Source: Oscillospiraceae bacterium (GTDB lineage Bacteria > Bacillota > Clostridia > Oscillospirales > Oscillospiraceae). Taken from it: a stretch of DNA of 64,000 nt. The DNA lies in NCBI GenBank assembly GCA_015067845.1, contig SVLT01000012.1, positions 1 to 64,000 of the forward strand, read 5' to 3'. The notes beneath the pieces were generated by a model. That model ran no database searches, had not been told where the DNA came from, and saw only the letters and a program-made list of their open reading frames with translations. Positions 56,201 to 63,633 of this stretch are shown in pieces (position 1 is the stretch's first letter; each line of letters opens with the position of its first letter). The position numbers and the translations under genes are program-made.

Positions 56201-57150
56201 AGAGCGTCAAGTACAGCGTTGACGGCAACATTGCCAAGGTCTCCGTTCCCGCCGGCACCCACACTGTGGCTCTGCAGGTCAAGGAAGCTGTTGAGTATCT
56301 GTGGGGTCACGAAAGCGGCGAAGGCAAGGCTCTGTACAACGAGAACGGCGAGATGATCTACAAGTACTGGAAGGACATCGACGGTACTGAGTACCTGTTC
56401 GAAGACGGCCAGGTCAAGATCAACGCCTACTACGATGCCAAGACCAAGGTTCTGATCCGTGAGGAACTGTTGGAAGACGGCGCATGGCAGGTTACTACCT
56501 ACGACCTGATCGGCAACATCGCTAAGATCGAGATCCAACACACCAACGGCAATGTGACCCTGATCAAGTATCAGACCGACGGCAGCATCTCCACCACCGT
56601 CACCGACAGCAAGGGCGACAATCTGGAAATGATCATGGAATACAAGGACGGCTCCAAGACTGTTGCTCAGTATCTGGACGACAAGACTGTTACCACCAAG
56701 TACGGTGCAAACGGCAATGTGCTGAGTGTTACCACAATGTACAACGATGGCAGACGTGTGGAAGAGACCTACGACGAAAACGGCAAGTTGCTGAGCAAGA
56801 TCACTCGCTCCAAGGGCGGCAACCGTGAAGAAGTGGTTTACAATGCCGACGGCAGTGTGGTGACTACCATCTACACCGCCAACAAGCTGAGCTCCATTCA
56901 GACGGTCAACGCTGACGGCACTTCTGTCCTGGAAGAGCATCTGGAAGACGGCTCTGTCCGTGTGACCAAGTACGACAAGGACGGCAATGTGACCGAAGTG
57001 ACCATCGACGGCAAGCTGGTGGAAGAGGAGAAGGCTGACAACTCCTGGATCATCATTGTCATCGTGGCTGTGGCTGTTGTTGCCGCGGCAGCTCTCGTGA
57101 TCGTCCTGGTGAAGATCAAGAAGAAAAACGGCGCAGCATCTGCTGAATAA
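50293..57150 (+). CDS. Giant surface-anchored heparinase II/III-like polysaccharide lyase 2
   Basis: 2285-aa paralogue of gene 1 with the same order of parts. Signal peptide 1-32 (cleavage after AQA). Six CBM-like modules: about 43-210, 216-372, 397-541, 573-730, 737-912, 917-1070; the second and third look like a recent duplication and are separated by a glycine/serine-rich linker (375-391), with a Gly-Glu linker at 543-560. Lyase core about 1080-1445 with His1293-Asn1294 (HNKYMAR) and Tyr1346 (NEGYSY); beta domain with His1493 and His1495 (HGHYDQLSF), the only complete HxH in the array. CBM6/35-like domain about 1725-1840, YD-like repeats about 2005-2240, membrane helix about 2251-2273, KIKKKNG tail. 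It is the best candidate for a fully active lyase. Confidence 0.82.
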   Translation: MKKLSIRAISLVLCVAMLVGYIVLPDMPAAQAETEVTTTVGPNLIANGTFGGQGSSVTTYPKMAMPAGWAIGGNTNVTDVAYLQVTNAYVQNGQYAMKLVDDSAEKAISGFQNITAITPDDAGTGFTASVYLKGTGSLQLVMECYSSDTTLTTATLIKSISKAITLTDEWTQYTLTKDILDGTETVRFKITTKKADITEMYIDNAWFSLDGVNTNMLTNESFETLPDATPEISGSAGGADATGWGGLAPEDTQIFSIVADDRDASNMVLKMVDESTAAGDYVYYKVQATAGTYTLKMDYNTANAPQIIVRSGAYDSTGTQLLQQNLTSTNGAWGSGELTVEVPQDGDVYILINSTKSTTNTAYFDNIFFAKVTTTGGNQGGSEGGNEGGSTTPVTGNLIPNGTFGTTEADTSGWNGLSGSKVFSVIADPDKAENFILKMVDESTTSGGYIYPTIEAAVGVYKLKLEYKTDDAPQVLVRANAATSAGEQLLKYNLPATNGAWATYETTITVTEDMANINILLVAGGATVCTAYFDNISFEFVSAGGNEGGEGGEGGEGEGGTVAPEDVIKIPEQNLLGNPFFELTMYTYVTPLTPETAPNGWTLEVVGTGVQVFKTNKSAHKGEWSIQAVDTSATGYFKLSYKVENIVAGQEYQYIYARQGEGSPGMFIRYYDAEGNLLQEYNNCQSGYSNWRESRKLALAPEGTSYAIVSLESNAAKKCNMYLDQVSFYSSEDTLTNLLTNRSFEEYPEGFEDILVSAKNESTLKGWTIGAGADRISLIATETELDKSSVGNYMIKIEDELATSGANMYYTMDIEPGKTYSYSAMVRGEYTVNSPSIRLAFYYDEDCKQPAYIGSKQYKSQSISCSNEFWTRGTVSATAPEGAVKARLYLISANAAVGTAYFGNLALVEGVPTKFANLDFEDLNESGAMLKWNSYEDAKIAPYTKDSFAGKMSLQIKDNSEAAQQGAVSLMTDLTGYQKSGLSVAQLMYYLTARIKDAKNVKAQLSIVYYDNGFKEVHRDTVTSAGTGKWQFLRLDSQHAANAAYAQILVTVGENASAKGTIYVDDITIGGEYADLREEAYDWQIKEDEGNRLYFTDEELAAIREFAKDDTLNAFGASGANAYRGLIKEADGYMIATHYYASWDASPDGDRVTLYKVNLDHIQDYSTDPLLADVPGGRNWPYGEGISNGIYTRVSTVAMAYALTGDARYAQKAIGWAMDICGWEYWCDTKYCWASNYNGTLGAPRIMRSVAVVYDMCYDQLTEEQKDIMIQNIIHKGMIPLSQDLDIPSRTFHNKYMARCVGIITAGAAIINKENKEEVGRYMDKAYAFCTAFIDNRYETDDNEGYSYTRMSTDDMLVAMDCARRATGRNGLLEHPYFTEVLIDWVCDFVAPITHEWPVFGDSYASGFFKPTMLILNRTFGIGEAGYFLQTVGMGNENFNTLIYGAYDPVITPPDENDYVVYAERVGYGGLRTGWEDDDLVFYIIGNNSKLGHGHYDQLSFMMTTDGFWPALDPGYSNSNVGCFDEQQGHNIMLVDGQWQTLRGEGKLSPIVDGQLYGQFEGSAPGAYLGADENGKYTVPLLTQWDRNAIMINHGDRPYYIVIDEIADENEHVYDFNLNTGGWTDITVDGKPMTEGVNKGNKVAVYGNQGYLFVEYVSKEKMNIEAVTYEDGGPVIQADSGSKKSAQYMTILTKPYGIEMDEKYSFLPLLNTPELVSYKTSSYDATIIKSVNGGGTPLFFFRGEKAGDWIELPFTVETAGNYELILKTCKSYNYGKYKIFIDGEEVGEYDGYDIKVYALDLSLGKRDIEAGDHVLRLELVGVNPKSIGALISVASITFATEREMPDAPIYTQEVYDTDKVLGAKIYHTENNYDIVLHNRTTGKITAGGVTTNGQQAVIIGQMADGYLEGFTVVSGTTLTFNGKTLVKASSAATVSADFRGKAQYAVTTEKDQSISLYVPYEVVGATVDGKSVKYSVDGNIAKVSVPAGTHTVALQVKEAVEYLWGHESGEGKALYNENGEMIYKYWKDIDGTEYLFEDGQVKINAYYDAKTKVLIREELLEDGAWQVTTYDLIGNIAKIEIQHTNGNVTLIKYQTDGSISTTVTDSKGDNLEMIMEYKDGSKTVAQYLDDKTVTTKYGANGNVLSVTTMYNDGRRVEETYDENGKLLSKITRSKGGNREEVVYNADGSVVTTIYTANKLSSIQTVNADGTSVLEEHLEDGSVRVTKYDKDGNVTEVTIDGKLVEEEKADNSWIIIVIVAVAVVAAAALVIVLVKIKKKNGAASAE
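51921..51972 (+). repeat. In-frame 9-bp tandem repeat coding a Gly-Glu linker
   Basis: Repeats of GGCGGCGAA encode GGE units in the linker between modules 3 and 4 of giant protein 2. Copy number can change without breaking the frame, so linker length may vary between strains. A related but less regular Gly/Ser/Asn linker is coded at about 51417-51465. Confidence 0.8.
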
Positions 57151-57173
57151 TCTGAAAACATATCTAAGTACAG

Positions 57174-57202
57174 TACCCCCACGCTCCCGGAGTGTGGGGG
57201 TA
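57174..57202 (+). terminator. Rho-independent terminator after giant gene 2
   Basis: Stem TACCCCCACGCTC / GAGTGTGGGGGTA with G-T pairing and a short loop, followed by TTTCTT. In the gap 57151-57604 the part 57203-57381 shows nothing I recognise; the rest is the control region of gene 3. Confidence 0.82.
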
Positions 57203-57381
57203 TTTCTTGTATAGGGGATATTTTTGCATCAAAAATTTACCGGCACAACAGCGCCCAAGGCTCCCTTGTGCAAAGAGAACCCTCATGTTTAATCCCAATT
57301 TGCAAGATGGGAGTGACACTGGAAAAATGCGCGATATGTGTAATATTCGCTTTTTTGCGATGCTTCACACCGTGCGTAAGA

Positions 57382-57414
57382 GCAAAATTGTCCAAAAACA
57401 TAGCATTTTTGTCC
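57382..57414 (+). promoter_or_regulatory. AraC-type direct repeat upstream of giant gene 3
   Basis: GCAAAATTGTCC (57382-57393) and GCATTTTTGTCC (57403-57414), start-to-start 21 nt. The second half-site ends in the TTGTCC that serves as the -35 box, the usual position for an AraC-type activator touching RNA polymerase. Confidence 0.7.
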
Positions 57415-57449
57415 ATTGTTTTACCCCTGTTATGATGATATCATAATAA
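57409..57449 (+). promoter_or_regulatory. Promoter and palindrome of giant gene 3
   Basis: TTGTCC (57409-57414), 16-nt spacer, TATGAT (57431-57436) with an upstream TG. Overlapping it is TTATGATGATATCATAATAA (57430-57449), an inverted repeat with one mismatched pair. The core ATGATATCAT and following AATAA recur before gene 4 at the same distance from the AraC box. A shifted -10 (CATAAT, 57442) is an alternative. Confidence 0.6.
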
Positions 57450-57454
57450 CTGAA

Positions 57455-57604
57455 TTTGACTGGAGTTTGGTAGGCAACCGGCTCTGATTTCAAATGAATT
57501 GCAATAGAAAGGAACATCGTAACGAAAGATATAGCATAGTCCAGACTCCATAACTGGTGAAGGATTATACCGTTCTTCCGGCGAGTAGGGTGAAGCAAGT
57601 GAAG
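57455..57604 (+). ncRNA. Structured 5' leader of giant gene 3
   Basis: Hairpin I (57463-57484: GAG/CTC, bulged T, TTGG/CCGG, 7-base loop TAGGCAA) matches gene 1 in shape with G-T instead of G-C pairs. AGAAAGGAAC (57509-57518) is shared with the other leaders. Near 57541 CCAGACTCC can pair with GGAGTTTGG at 57462 as an alternative long-range stem, or CCAG with CTGG locally. Switching between these folds is possible but untested. Confidence 0.5.
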
Positions 57605-60600
57605 ATGATTTGGAAACGCAGTATCAGTTTGCTCTTGGTGTTGTGCACATTGGTGGGCTATATTGTCCTGCCGGAAGTGCCTTCGGCAAACGCTGAGACA
57701 GAATCTGTTTCGACTACCAGTCCGAACCTGGTTGCTAACGGCACATTTGAGGCTCAGTCCGGCGACACTGTCCAGGCCAATAAAGATGGCTGGGGCGGAT
57801 TGACCGATATCTGGTCCGTTGTACCCGAGGAAGGCAAGGAGAACAATTATGTTGCTCAGGTGGTGGACGGGAGTGCCACTGCCGGTAAATATATCTTTTA
57901 TAGCTTTCCGGTAGAGGCTGGCTGTGCCTATACCTTTAAGATTGACTACAAGGGTATGTATTCTGCCAAAAGCCCTGTTATTTATATTCGCAAGGATGCG
58001 GTAAACGGCACCAATTTTCACAAAAAGGTTCTTGATGCTGTTGCTGATTCCTGGCAGACCTATGAGACAACCGTAGAAGTGCCTGCGGATGCCGCGCAGG
58101 TGTTCATTTTGCTGGCATCCCCGTCGGATGGCGTGGGTACGGCCTGCTTTGACAATGTGTACTTCGCAAAATATGTCGAAACCGATGACGATGAAGAGGA
58201 TGAAGGCGGCGAAGGTGGAGAAGTGGTTGCGCCGGATAACGAAATTGTGATCCCTGAGGCAAATCTGCTTCGCAATCCCTTCTTTGAGCTGACCCTATAC
58301 AAATACTGCACACCGCTGGATGCTGCGGTTGCTCCTGACGGCTGGACTGTGGAAGCCACCGGCTCCAATGCTAAGGTATTCAAGTCCAGTGTGGCTCTGT
58401 ACGAAGGGGAATGGAGTGTCCGGCTTATGGACAACTCCACCACGGGAAGCTTAAAGCTCTCCACCAAGATCGAGAACATCCAACCCGGAACGGAGTACAT
58501 CTTCGGCTATTACCGCTACGGTGAGGGCGCACCCAAGTACTATGTGCGCTACTACGATGCGGACGGTAAGTTGTTGGAGGAATACTACAACGGCCAGAGC
58601 GGTTACGATTACTGGCGTTGGAGCTGGAAGGCAGCCTTGGCGCCGGAGGGTGCCACCTATGCCATCGTGTCCTTTGAGACTACGGCAGCCCAGAAATGCG
58701 ACATGCATGTGGACAGCCTTCGTTTCTATGCCAACGACGATGAGACAAAGACCAACCTGCTGACCAACGCTTCCTTTGAAAAATATCCGGAAGGTATGCA
58801 GGATATATGCGTCGCCATAGAGAATGAGGCTACCACCAAGGGGTGGAAAATGTCCAACACTGTTACTCTGGTGGAAACCGAAACCGAGATGGACAAGGCT
58901 GTTGCCGGCAACTACATGCTGTATCTGAACGATGATTCCACAAAAACGGGCCTGAATGCTTACTATACCCTGGATGTGGAACCGGGAAAAACCTACGCAT
59001 TCAGCGGTATGTTCCGGGGTGAATACACGGAGGGCAACGCAAACATCCGGATGTCCTTTTATCAGGATGAGGATTGCCAGGTTCCGGCAATGATCGGTAC
59101 TACAAACTACAAAGCGTGGACGATTGGCTGTTCTCCCGAGCACTGGTCCCGTGCAAGCGGCTCCGCAACAGCGCCTGAAAGCGCGACCAAACTTCGGGTT
59201 TACATTGTCAGCAACGCGGCTGCCAATGGTTGGACCTATTTTAGCGATTTGTCCGTGGTCGAGGATGTTACAACTAAGTTTGCAAACCTGGACTTTGAAG
59301 ATCTGGATGAGTCCGGTGCGATGGATAAGTGGTTTGCCTATGAAAACGGAACACTGTCCGCCAATGACAAGAATGTGTTCGCAGGCAAGCTGTCCCTGCA
59401 AGTCAAGGATAACAGCGAGGCCGTCCAGCAGGGCGCCATCAGCAAGCTGACGGACCTGGGCGGTTATCAGGTCGAGGGTTATTCCTCAGAAAACATGATA
59501 CACAGCCTCGCTGCCAGAGTTAAAGACAGCAAAACTGCCAAGGCACAGATTACCATGGTCTACTATGACAGTAGCTTTGAAGAGGTAGGCAGACAGTCCC
59601 TGACCTCCGCAGGGACCGGCAAGTGGCAGTTTCTGGAACTGTATGCCGATGTGCCGGCCAGTGCGGCCTATGCCAAGATCCTGCTGACCGTGGGCGAGGA
59701 TGCCGCCGCCAAGGGTACTGTCTACTTTGACGATATCACCCTCAGCAGCGAATACTGCCAGTACCTTGACGAAGCCTACGACTGGGAAATCAAGCTTGAC
59801 GAGGGCAACCGCCTGTACTTCACCGAGGAGGAACTGGCTGGCATCAAGGAATTCGCCAAGGACGATACCGTTAATATCTTCGGTGTCTCCGGTGCGGATG
59901 CATACAGAGATATCATTAAACAGGCCAATGTTTATTTGAACGAGAAGGTTTTTCATATCCGATTCAGCGATACAACCGGAACCCGTAAGGAATACTTTAA
60001 TGTTAATATGGAGCATATTCAGGACTGTAGTGCTGACCCACTGCTGATCGACGCTCCCGATGTCCGGAACTGGCCTTATCTGGAAGGCATCTCGGACGGC
60101 TTGCGCGATCGTTTCCAGACCGTGGCTATGGCCTATGCCCTTACCGGTGACACCAGATATGCTGATAAGTGTATCAGCTGGGCTATGGATATGTGTGAAT
60201 GGGAATACTGGTGTGAAACCAAGTACTCATGGGCTATGGGCAATGTGAATTCCACCCTGTGCGTGCCCCGTATCGTCATCGGTATGGCTACCATCTACGA
60301 TATGTGCTATGACCGGATGACCCCGGAACAGCGTACACTTATTGTGCAGAACATGATCCACAAGGGCTTGAAGCCCCTGTACATAGAAACGACCGGCCCC
60401 AACAGACTGTTATTCCACAATAAGGGTATGATGCGCTGTACTGCCTTGCTGATCGGTGCATTGGCCATCATCAATGAAGACAACAAGGCAGAGGTGGGCA
60501 AGTATCTGGATCGGGCCTATGCTTATGGCAAGGCATTCCTGGATGCGCGGTATACTTCTGCCGATAATGAGGGCTACTCCTACACCAATGTGTCCGTTGA

Positions 60601-63361
60601 AGACTTGCTCATTGGTATGGATTGCTCCACCCGCGTTACCGGCCGCGAAGGCTTGCTGAATCACCCCTATTTCAGCGAAGTTCTGGTGGACTGGGTGGTG
60701 GACTTCCTGGCACCCGGTCAATACGACCTGCCGTCCTTCTCGGACTGCCACGGCAGCCTTGCTATGTTCAAGAGCACCATGATGATCCTGAACAAGACCA
60801 AGGGAAATGGCAAGGCAGGTTACTACCTGCTGAAAACGGGTCTGGATCAGGATCCCTTCAAGGTGCTGCTCTACGCCAACTACGAACCTGTGATTACCGA
60901 ACCCACCGAGAATGACTATGTTGTTTTCATGGAGCAGGTAGGTTACGGCGGTTTGCGTACCGGTTGGGAGGACGGCGAACTGATGTTCTACATCATGGGC
61001 AACAAAAACGAATCCAGCCACAGTAACTATGACCAGCTCAGCTTCATGATTTCTACTGACAGACAGTGGGTAGCAGTCGACCCCGGTTATTCCAACCTGT
61101 GGGAAGGCTTTGCCGAGCAGGAGGGCCACAACACCCTGATCGTGGATGGGGAAGGCCAGAGCGTGAAGGGTACAGCGTCCCTGACACCCGTTGTGGATTC
61201 CCAGTTGTACGGCCAGTTCTCCGGCAGCGCACCCGGTGCTTACGGCGAAGGGGTGCTGACCCAGTTCGACCGCCATGCCATCATGATCAATCACAATGAC
61301 AGACCCTACTACATCGTCATTGACGAAGTGGCTTCCGATGAGGAGCGTGTTTTCGACTTCAACCTGAATACCGGCGGTTGGTCGGCTGTTGCAGTCGACG
61401 GAAAGCCTTTGGGCGACGAGGTCGTCCAGGGCAACAAGGTTTCCATCTACGGCAACAATGGCTACTTCCTGGTGGAATTTGTCAGCAAGAGCAAGCTCAA
61501 TATCGAGGCCAAGATGTATGAGGACGGCGGCCCCGTGCTGCAAGCAGACAACGGCAGCCAGAAGTCCACGCAGTTTATGACCATCCTGAACAAGCCCTAC
61601 GGCGTGGAAACGGATGAAACCTATTACTTCCTGCGTCTGCTGAAAACACCGGAATTGGTCGCCTATAAGACCTCTTCCATGGATTCCGTCATCACCAAAT
61701 CCGCCAATGCGCAGGGCACGCCCGTGTACTTCTTCCGCGGACAGAGCGAGGGTGACTGGATCGAGCTGCCCTTCACCGTTTCGGAGACCGGTACCTATGA
61801 TCTGGTTCTGAAAATGGCCAAGTCCTATAACTACGGTATTTATAAGATCTACATCGACGGTGAATACCAGCTCACCTATGACGGCTACAATGAAAAGGTT
61901 TTTGCCTATGATATCAACCTGGGTAAGCAGGAAGTCGCCGCCGGTGAGCATATTCTGAGACTGGAACTGGTGGGCATGAATCCCAAAAGTATCGGTGTGC
62001 TGATCTCCGTAGCTTCCATTGCCTTCGGTACAGACCGTGGTCTGCCTGAGAACTCCATCTACACCGAGGAAGTTTACGACACCGACAAGGTTCTGGGCGC
62101 GAAGATCCACCACAGCGATAACAATGTGGACATCGTTCTGCACAACAGAGGAACCGGCAAGATCACCGCAGGCGGTGTGACCACCAACGGTGAACAAACC
62201 ACCATTATTGGTTTGATGGAAGACGGTTACATGGAAGGCTTTACCCTGGTCGCAGGCACATCCCTGGTGTTCAACGGAAAGACTTTGATGAAGTCTTCCT
62301 CTGCCGCAACCGTTTCTGCGGACTTCCGTGGCAAGGCGAAGTATGCGGTCACCACAGAGAAGGCGCAGTCCATCTCCCTGTACGCTCCCTACGAGATCGT
62401 GGGTGCAACTGTGGACGGTGAGAGCGTCAAGTACAGCGTTGATGGCAATGTGGCCAAGATTTCTGTGCCTGCCGGTACCCACACTGTTGAGTTGAAGGTC
62501 ATCGGCGCGGTTGAGTATCTCTGGGGCGATGAAAGCGGCTCCGGCAAGGCTCTGTACGACGAAAACGGTGAGATGATCTACAAGTACTGGAAGGACATCG
62601 ACGGTACCGAGTACCTGTACGAGGACGGCCAGCTGAAGATCAACGCCTATTACGATGTGAAGACCAAGCTGCTGGTTCGTGAGGAGCTGTTGGACGACGA
62701 TTCCTGGCAGATCACCTACTACAACATTTTGGGCGATGTGAACAAGATCGAGATCCAGCATCCCAACGGCAACCTGACCACCGTCCAGTATCAGACTGAC
62801 GGCAGTATTTCCACTCTGGTTACTGACAAGCGGGGCGAGTATCTGGAAATGACCATGGAATACCAGGACGGTTCCAAGACCGTTGCCCAGTATCTGGACG
62901 ACAAGACTGTCACCACCAAGTATGGCGCAAACGGCAATGTGCTGGCGGTTACCACCATGTACAACGATGGCAGACGCATTGAGGAAACTTACGATGAAAA
63001 CGGTAAGCTGCTCAGTAAGATCACCCGCCTGAAAGGCGGCAACAGGGAAGAAGTGGTCTACAATGCCGACGGCAGCGTGGTTACTTCTGCATACACCGCG
63101 GGTAAGCTGACCTCTGTGCAGACGGTCAATGCTGACGGAACTTCTGTGCTGGAGGAGTATTTGGAAGATGGCTCTGTTCGCGTGACCAAGTACGACAAAG
63201 ACGGCAATGTGACCGAGATCACCATCGACGGCAAGCTGGTGGAAGAGGAGAAGGCTGACAACTCCTGGATCATCATTGTTGTAATCGTTGCAGTCGCAGT
63301 GATCGGTGCAGCAGCCCTCGTGATCGTTCTGGTGAAGATCAAGAAAAGAAACGCAAAATAA
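57605..63361 (+). CDS. Giant surface-anchored heparinase II/III-like polysaccharide lyase 3
   Basis: 1918-aa paralogue counted from ATG 57605; GTG starts at 57599 and 57557 are in frame and possible. Signal peptide 1-30 (cleavage after ANA). Only four CBM-like modules (about 40-190, 221-376, 384-555, 560-716): the first two modules of genes 1 and 2 are absent. An acidic linker follows the first module. Lyase core about 722-1080 with His938-Asn939 (HNKGMMR) and Tyr991 (NEGYSY); beta domain with His1139 in SSHSNYDQLSF, the second histidine replaced by Asn. CBM6/35-like, YD-like repeats, membrane helix (about 1888-1912) and KIKKRNAK tail as in the others. Confidence 0.82.
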   Translation: MIWKRSISLLLVLCTLVGYIVLPEVPSANAETESVSTTSPNLVANGTFEAQSGDTVQANKDGWGGLTDIWSVVPEEGKENNYVAQVVDGSATAGKYIFYSFPVEAGCAYTFKIDYKGMYSAKSPVIYIRKDAVNGTNFHKKVLDAVADSWQTYETTVEVPADAAQVFILLASPSDGVGTACFDNVYFAKYVETDDDEEDEGGEGGEVVAPDNEIVIPEANLLRNPFFELTLYKYCTPLDAAVAPDGWTVEATGSNAKVFKSSVALYEGEWSVRLMDNSTTGSLKLSTKIENIQPGTEYIFGYYRYGEGAPKYYVRYYDADGKLLEEYYNGQSGYDYWRWSWKAALAPEGATYAIVSFETTAAQKCDMHVDSLRFYANDDETKTNLLTNASFEKYPEGMQDICVAIENEATTKGWKMSNTVTLVETETEMDKAVAGNYMLYLNDDSTKTGLNAYYTLDVEPGKTYAFSGMFRGEYTEGNANIRMSFYQDEDCQVPAMIGTTNYKAWTIGCSPEHWSRASGSATAPESATKLRVYIVSNAAANGWTYFSDLSVVEDVTTKFANLDFEDLDESGAMDKWFAYENGTLSANDKNVFAGKLSLQVKDNSEAVQQGAISKLTDLGGYQVEGYSSENMIHSLAARVKDSKTAKAQITMVYYDSSFEEVGRQSLTSAGTGKWQFLELYADVPASAAYAKILLTVGEDAAAKGTVYFDDITLSSEYCQYLDEAYDWEIKLDEGNRLYFTEEELAGIKEFAKDDTVNIFGVSGADAYRDIIKQANVYLNEKVFHIRFSDTTGTRKEYFNVNMEHIQDCSADPLLIDAPDVRNWPYLEGISDGLRDRFQTVAMAYALTGDTRYADKCISWAMDMCEWEYWCETKYSWAMGNVNSTLCVPRIVIGMATIYDMCYDRMTPEQRTLIVQNMIHKGLKPLYIETTGPNRLLFHNKGMMRCTALLIGALAIINEDNKAEVGKYLDRAYAYGKAFLDARYTSADNEGYSYTNVSVEDLLIGMDCSTRVTGREGLLNHPYFSEVLVDWVVDFLAPGQYDLPSFSDCHGSLAMFKSTMMILNKTKGNGKAGYYLLKTGLDQDPFKVLLYANYEPVITEPTENDYVVFMEQVGYGGLRTGWEDGELMFYIMGNKNESSHSNYDQLSFMISTDRQWVAVDPGYSNLWEGFAEQEGHNTLIVDGEGQSVKGTASLTPVVDSQLYGQFSGSAPGAYGEGVLTQFDRHAIMINHNDRPYYIVIDEVASDEERVFDFNLNTGGWSAVAVDGKPLGDEVVQGNKVSIYGNNGYFLVEFVSKSKLNIEAKMYEDGGPVLQADNGSQKSTQFMTILNKPYGVETDETYYFLRLLKTPELVAYKTSSMDSVITKSANAQGTPVYFFRGQSEGDWIELPFTVSETGTYDLVLKMAKSYNYGIYKIYIDGEYQLTYDGYNEKVFAYDINLGKQEVAAGEHILRLELVGMNPKSIGVLISVASIAFGTDRGLPENSIYTEEVYDTDKVLGAKIHHSDNNVDIVLHNRGTGKITAGGVTTNGEQTTIIGLMEDGYMEGFTLVAGTSLVFNGKTLMKSSSAATVSADFRGKAKYAVTTEKAQSISLYAPYEIVGATVDGESVKYSVDGNVAKISVPAGTHTVELKVIGAVEYLWGDESGSGKALYDENGEMIYKYWKDIDGTEYLYEDGQLKINAYYDVKTKLLVREELLDDDSWQITYYNILGDVNKIEIQHPNGNLTTVQYQTDGSISTLVTDKRGEYLEMTMEYQDGSKTVAQYLDDKTVTTKYGANGNVLAVTTMYNDGRRIEETYDENGKLLSKITRLKGGNREEVVYNADGSVVTSAYTAGKLTSVQTVNADGTSVLEEYLEDGSVRVTKYDKDGNVTEITIDGKLVEEEKADNSWIIIVVIVAVAVIGAAALVIVLVKIKKRNAK

Positions 63362-63372
63362 TCCATTTAGAG

Positions 63373-63405
63373 TATCCCTGTCCCATCCCGGGACAGGGAT
63401 ATTTT
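63373..63405 (+). terminator. Rho-independent terminator after giant gene 3
   Basis: 12-base perfect stem (TATCCCTGTCCC / GGGACAGGGATA), five-base loop, TTTTG tail, 12 nt after the stop. Confidence 0.9.
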
Positions 63406-63420
63406 GTCTTCTGTGAGGGT

Positions 63421-63476
63421 GCAAAAATCGTCCCTAAATACAGCATTTTTGGTTATTGCTTTTCGATTTTTTTGAT
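63421..63476 (+). promoter_or_regulatory. AraC-type repeat and promoter of giant gene 4
   Basis: GCAAAAATCGTCC (63421-63433) and GCATTTTTGGTT (63443-63454); the GTCC/GGTT ends are 21 nt apart. The second half-site overlaps TTGGTT as -35, followed after 16 nt by TTTGAT (63471-63476). ATGATATCAT and AATAA follow, as before gene 3. Confidence 0.6.
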
Positions 63477-63496
63477 GATATCATAATAATCAGAAT

Positions 63497-63633
63497 GGAA
63501 TGAGTTTCGGTTGACTGCCGGGCTACGGTTTCAAAATTGCAACAGAAAGGAATCCCGATAAGTGAAAATGCGTGGTTTCTGCGCTCTGCAAGGGGCAGGG
63601 AACAGCTCCATTTTTCACCGGGTTGGACGCAAT
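63497..63633 (+). ncRNA. Structured 5' leader of giant gene 4
   Basis: Hairpin I (63503-63524: AG/CT, bulged T, TTCGG/CCGGG, 7-base loop TTGACTG), AGAAAGGAATCCCGATAAGTG-like start region (GTG at 63562), and hairpin II (63583-63596: GCTCT/GGGGC, loop GCAA, flanked by GTTTC/GGGAAC). Stem bases differ from gene 1 while pairing is kept. Confidence 0.5.

Noticed and set aside
43061..63361. RHS/YD-repeat polymorphic toxin system
   Set aside because: The YD-like repeats lie before a membrane helix, with no C-terminal toxin domain, no RHS core cleavage motif and no immunity genes; the central part is lyase-like.
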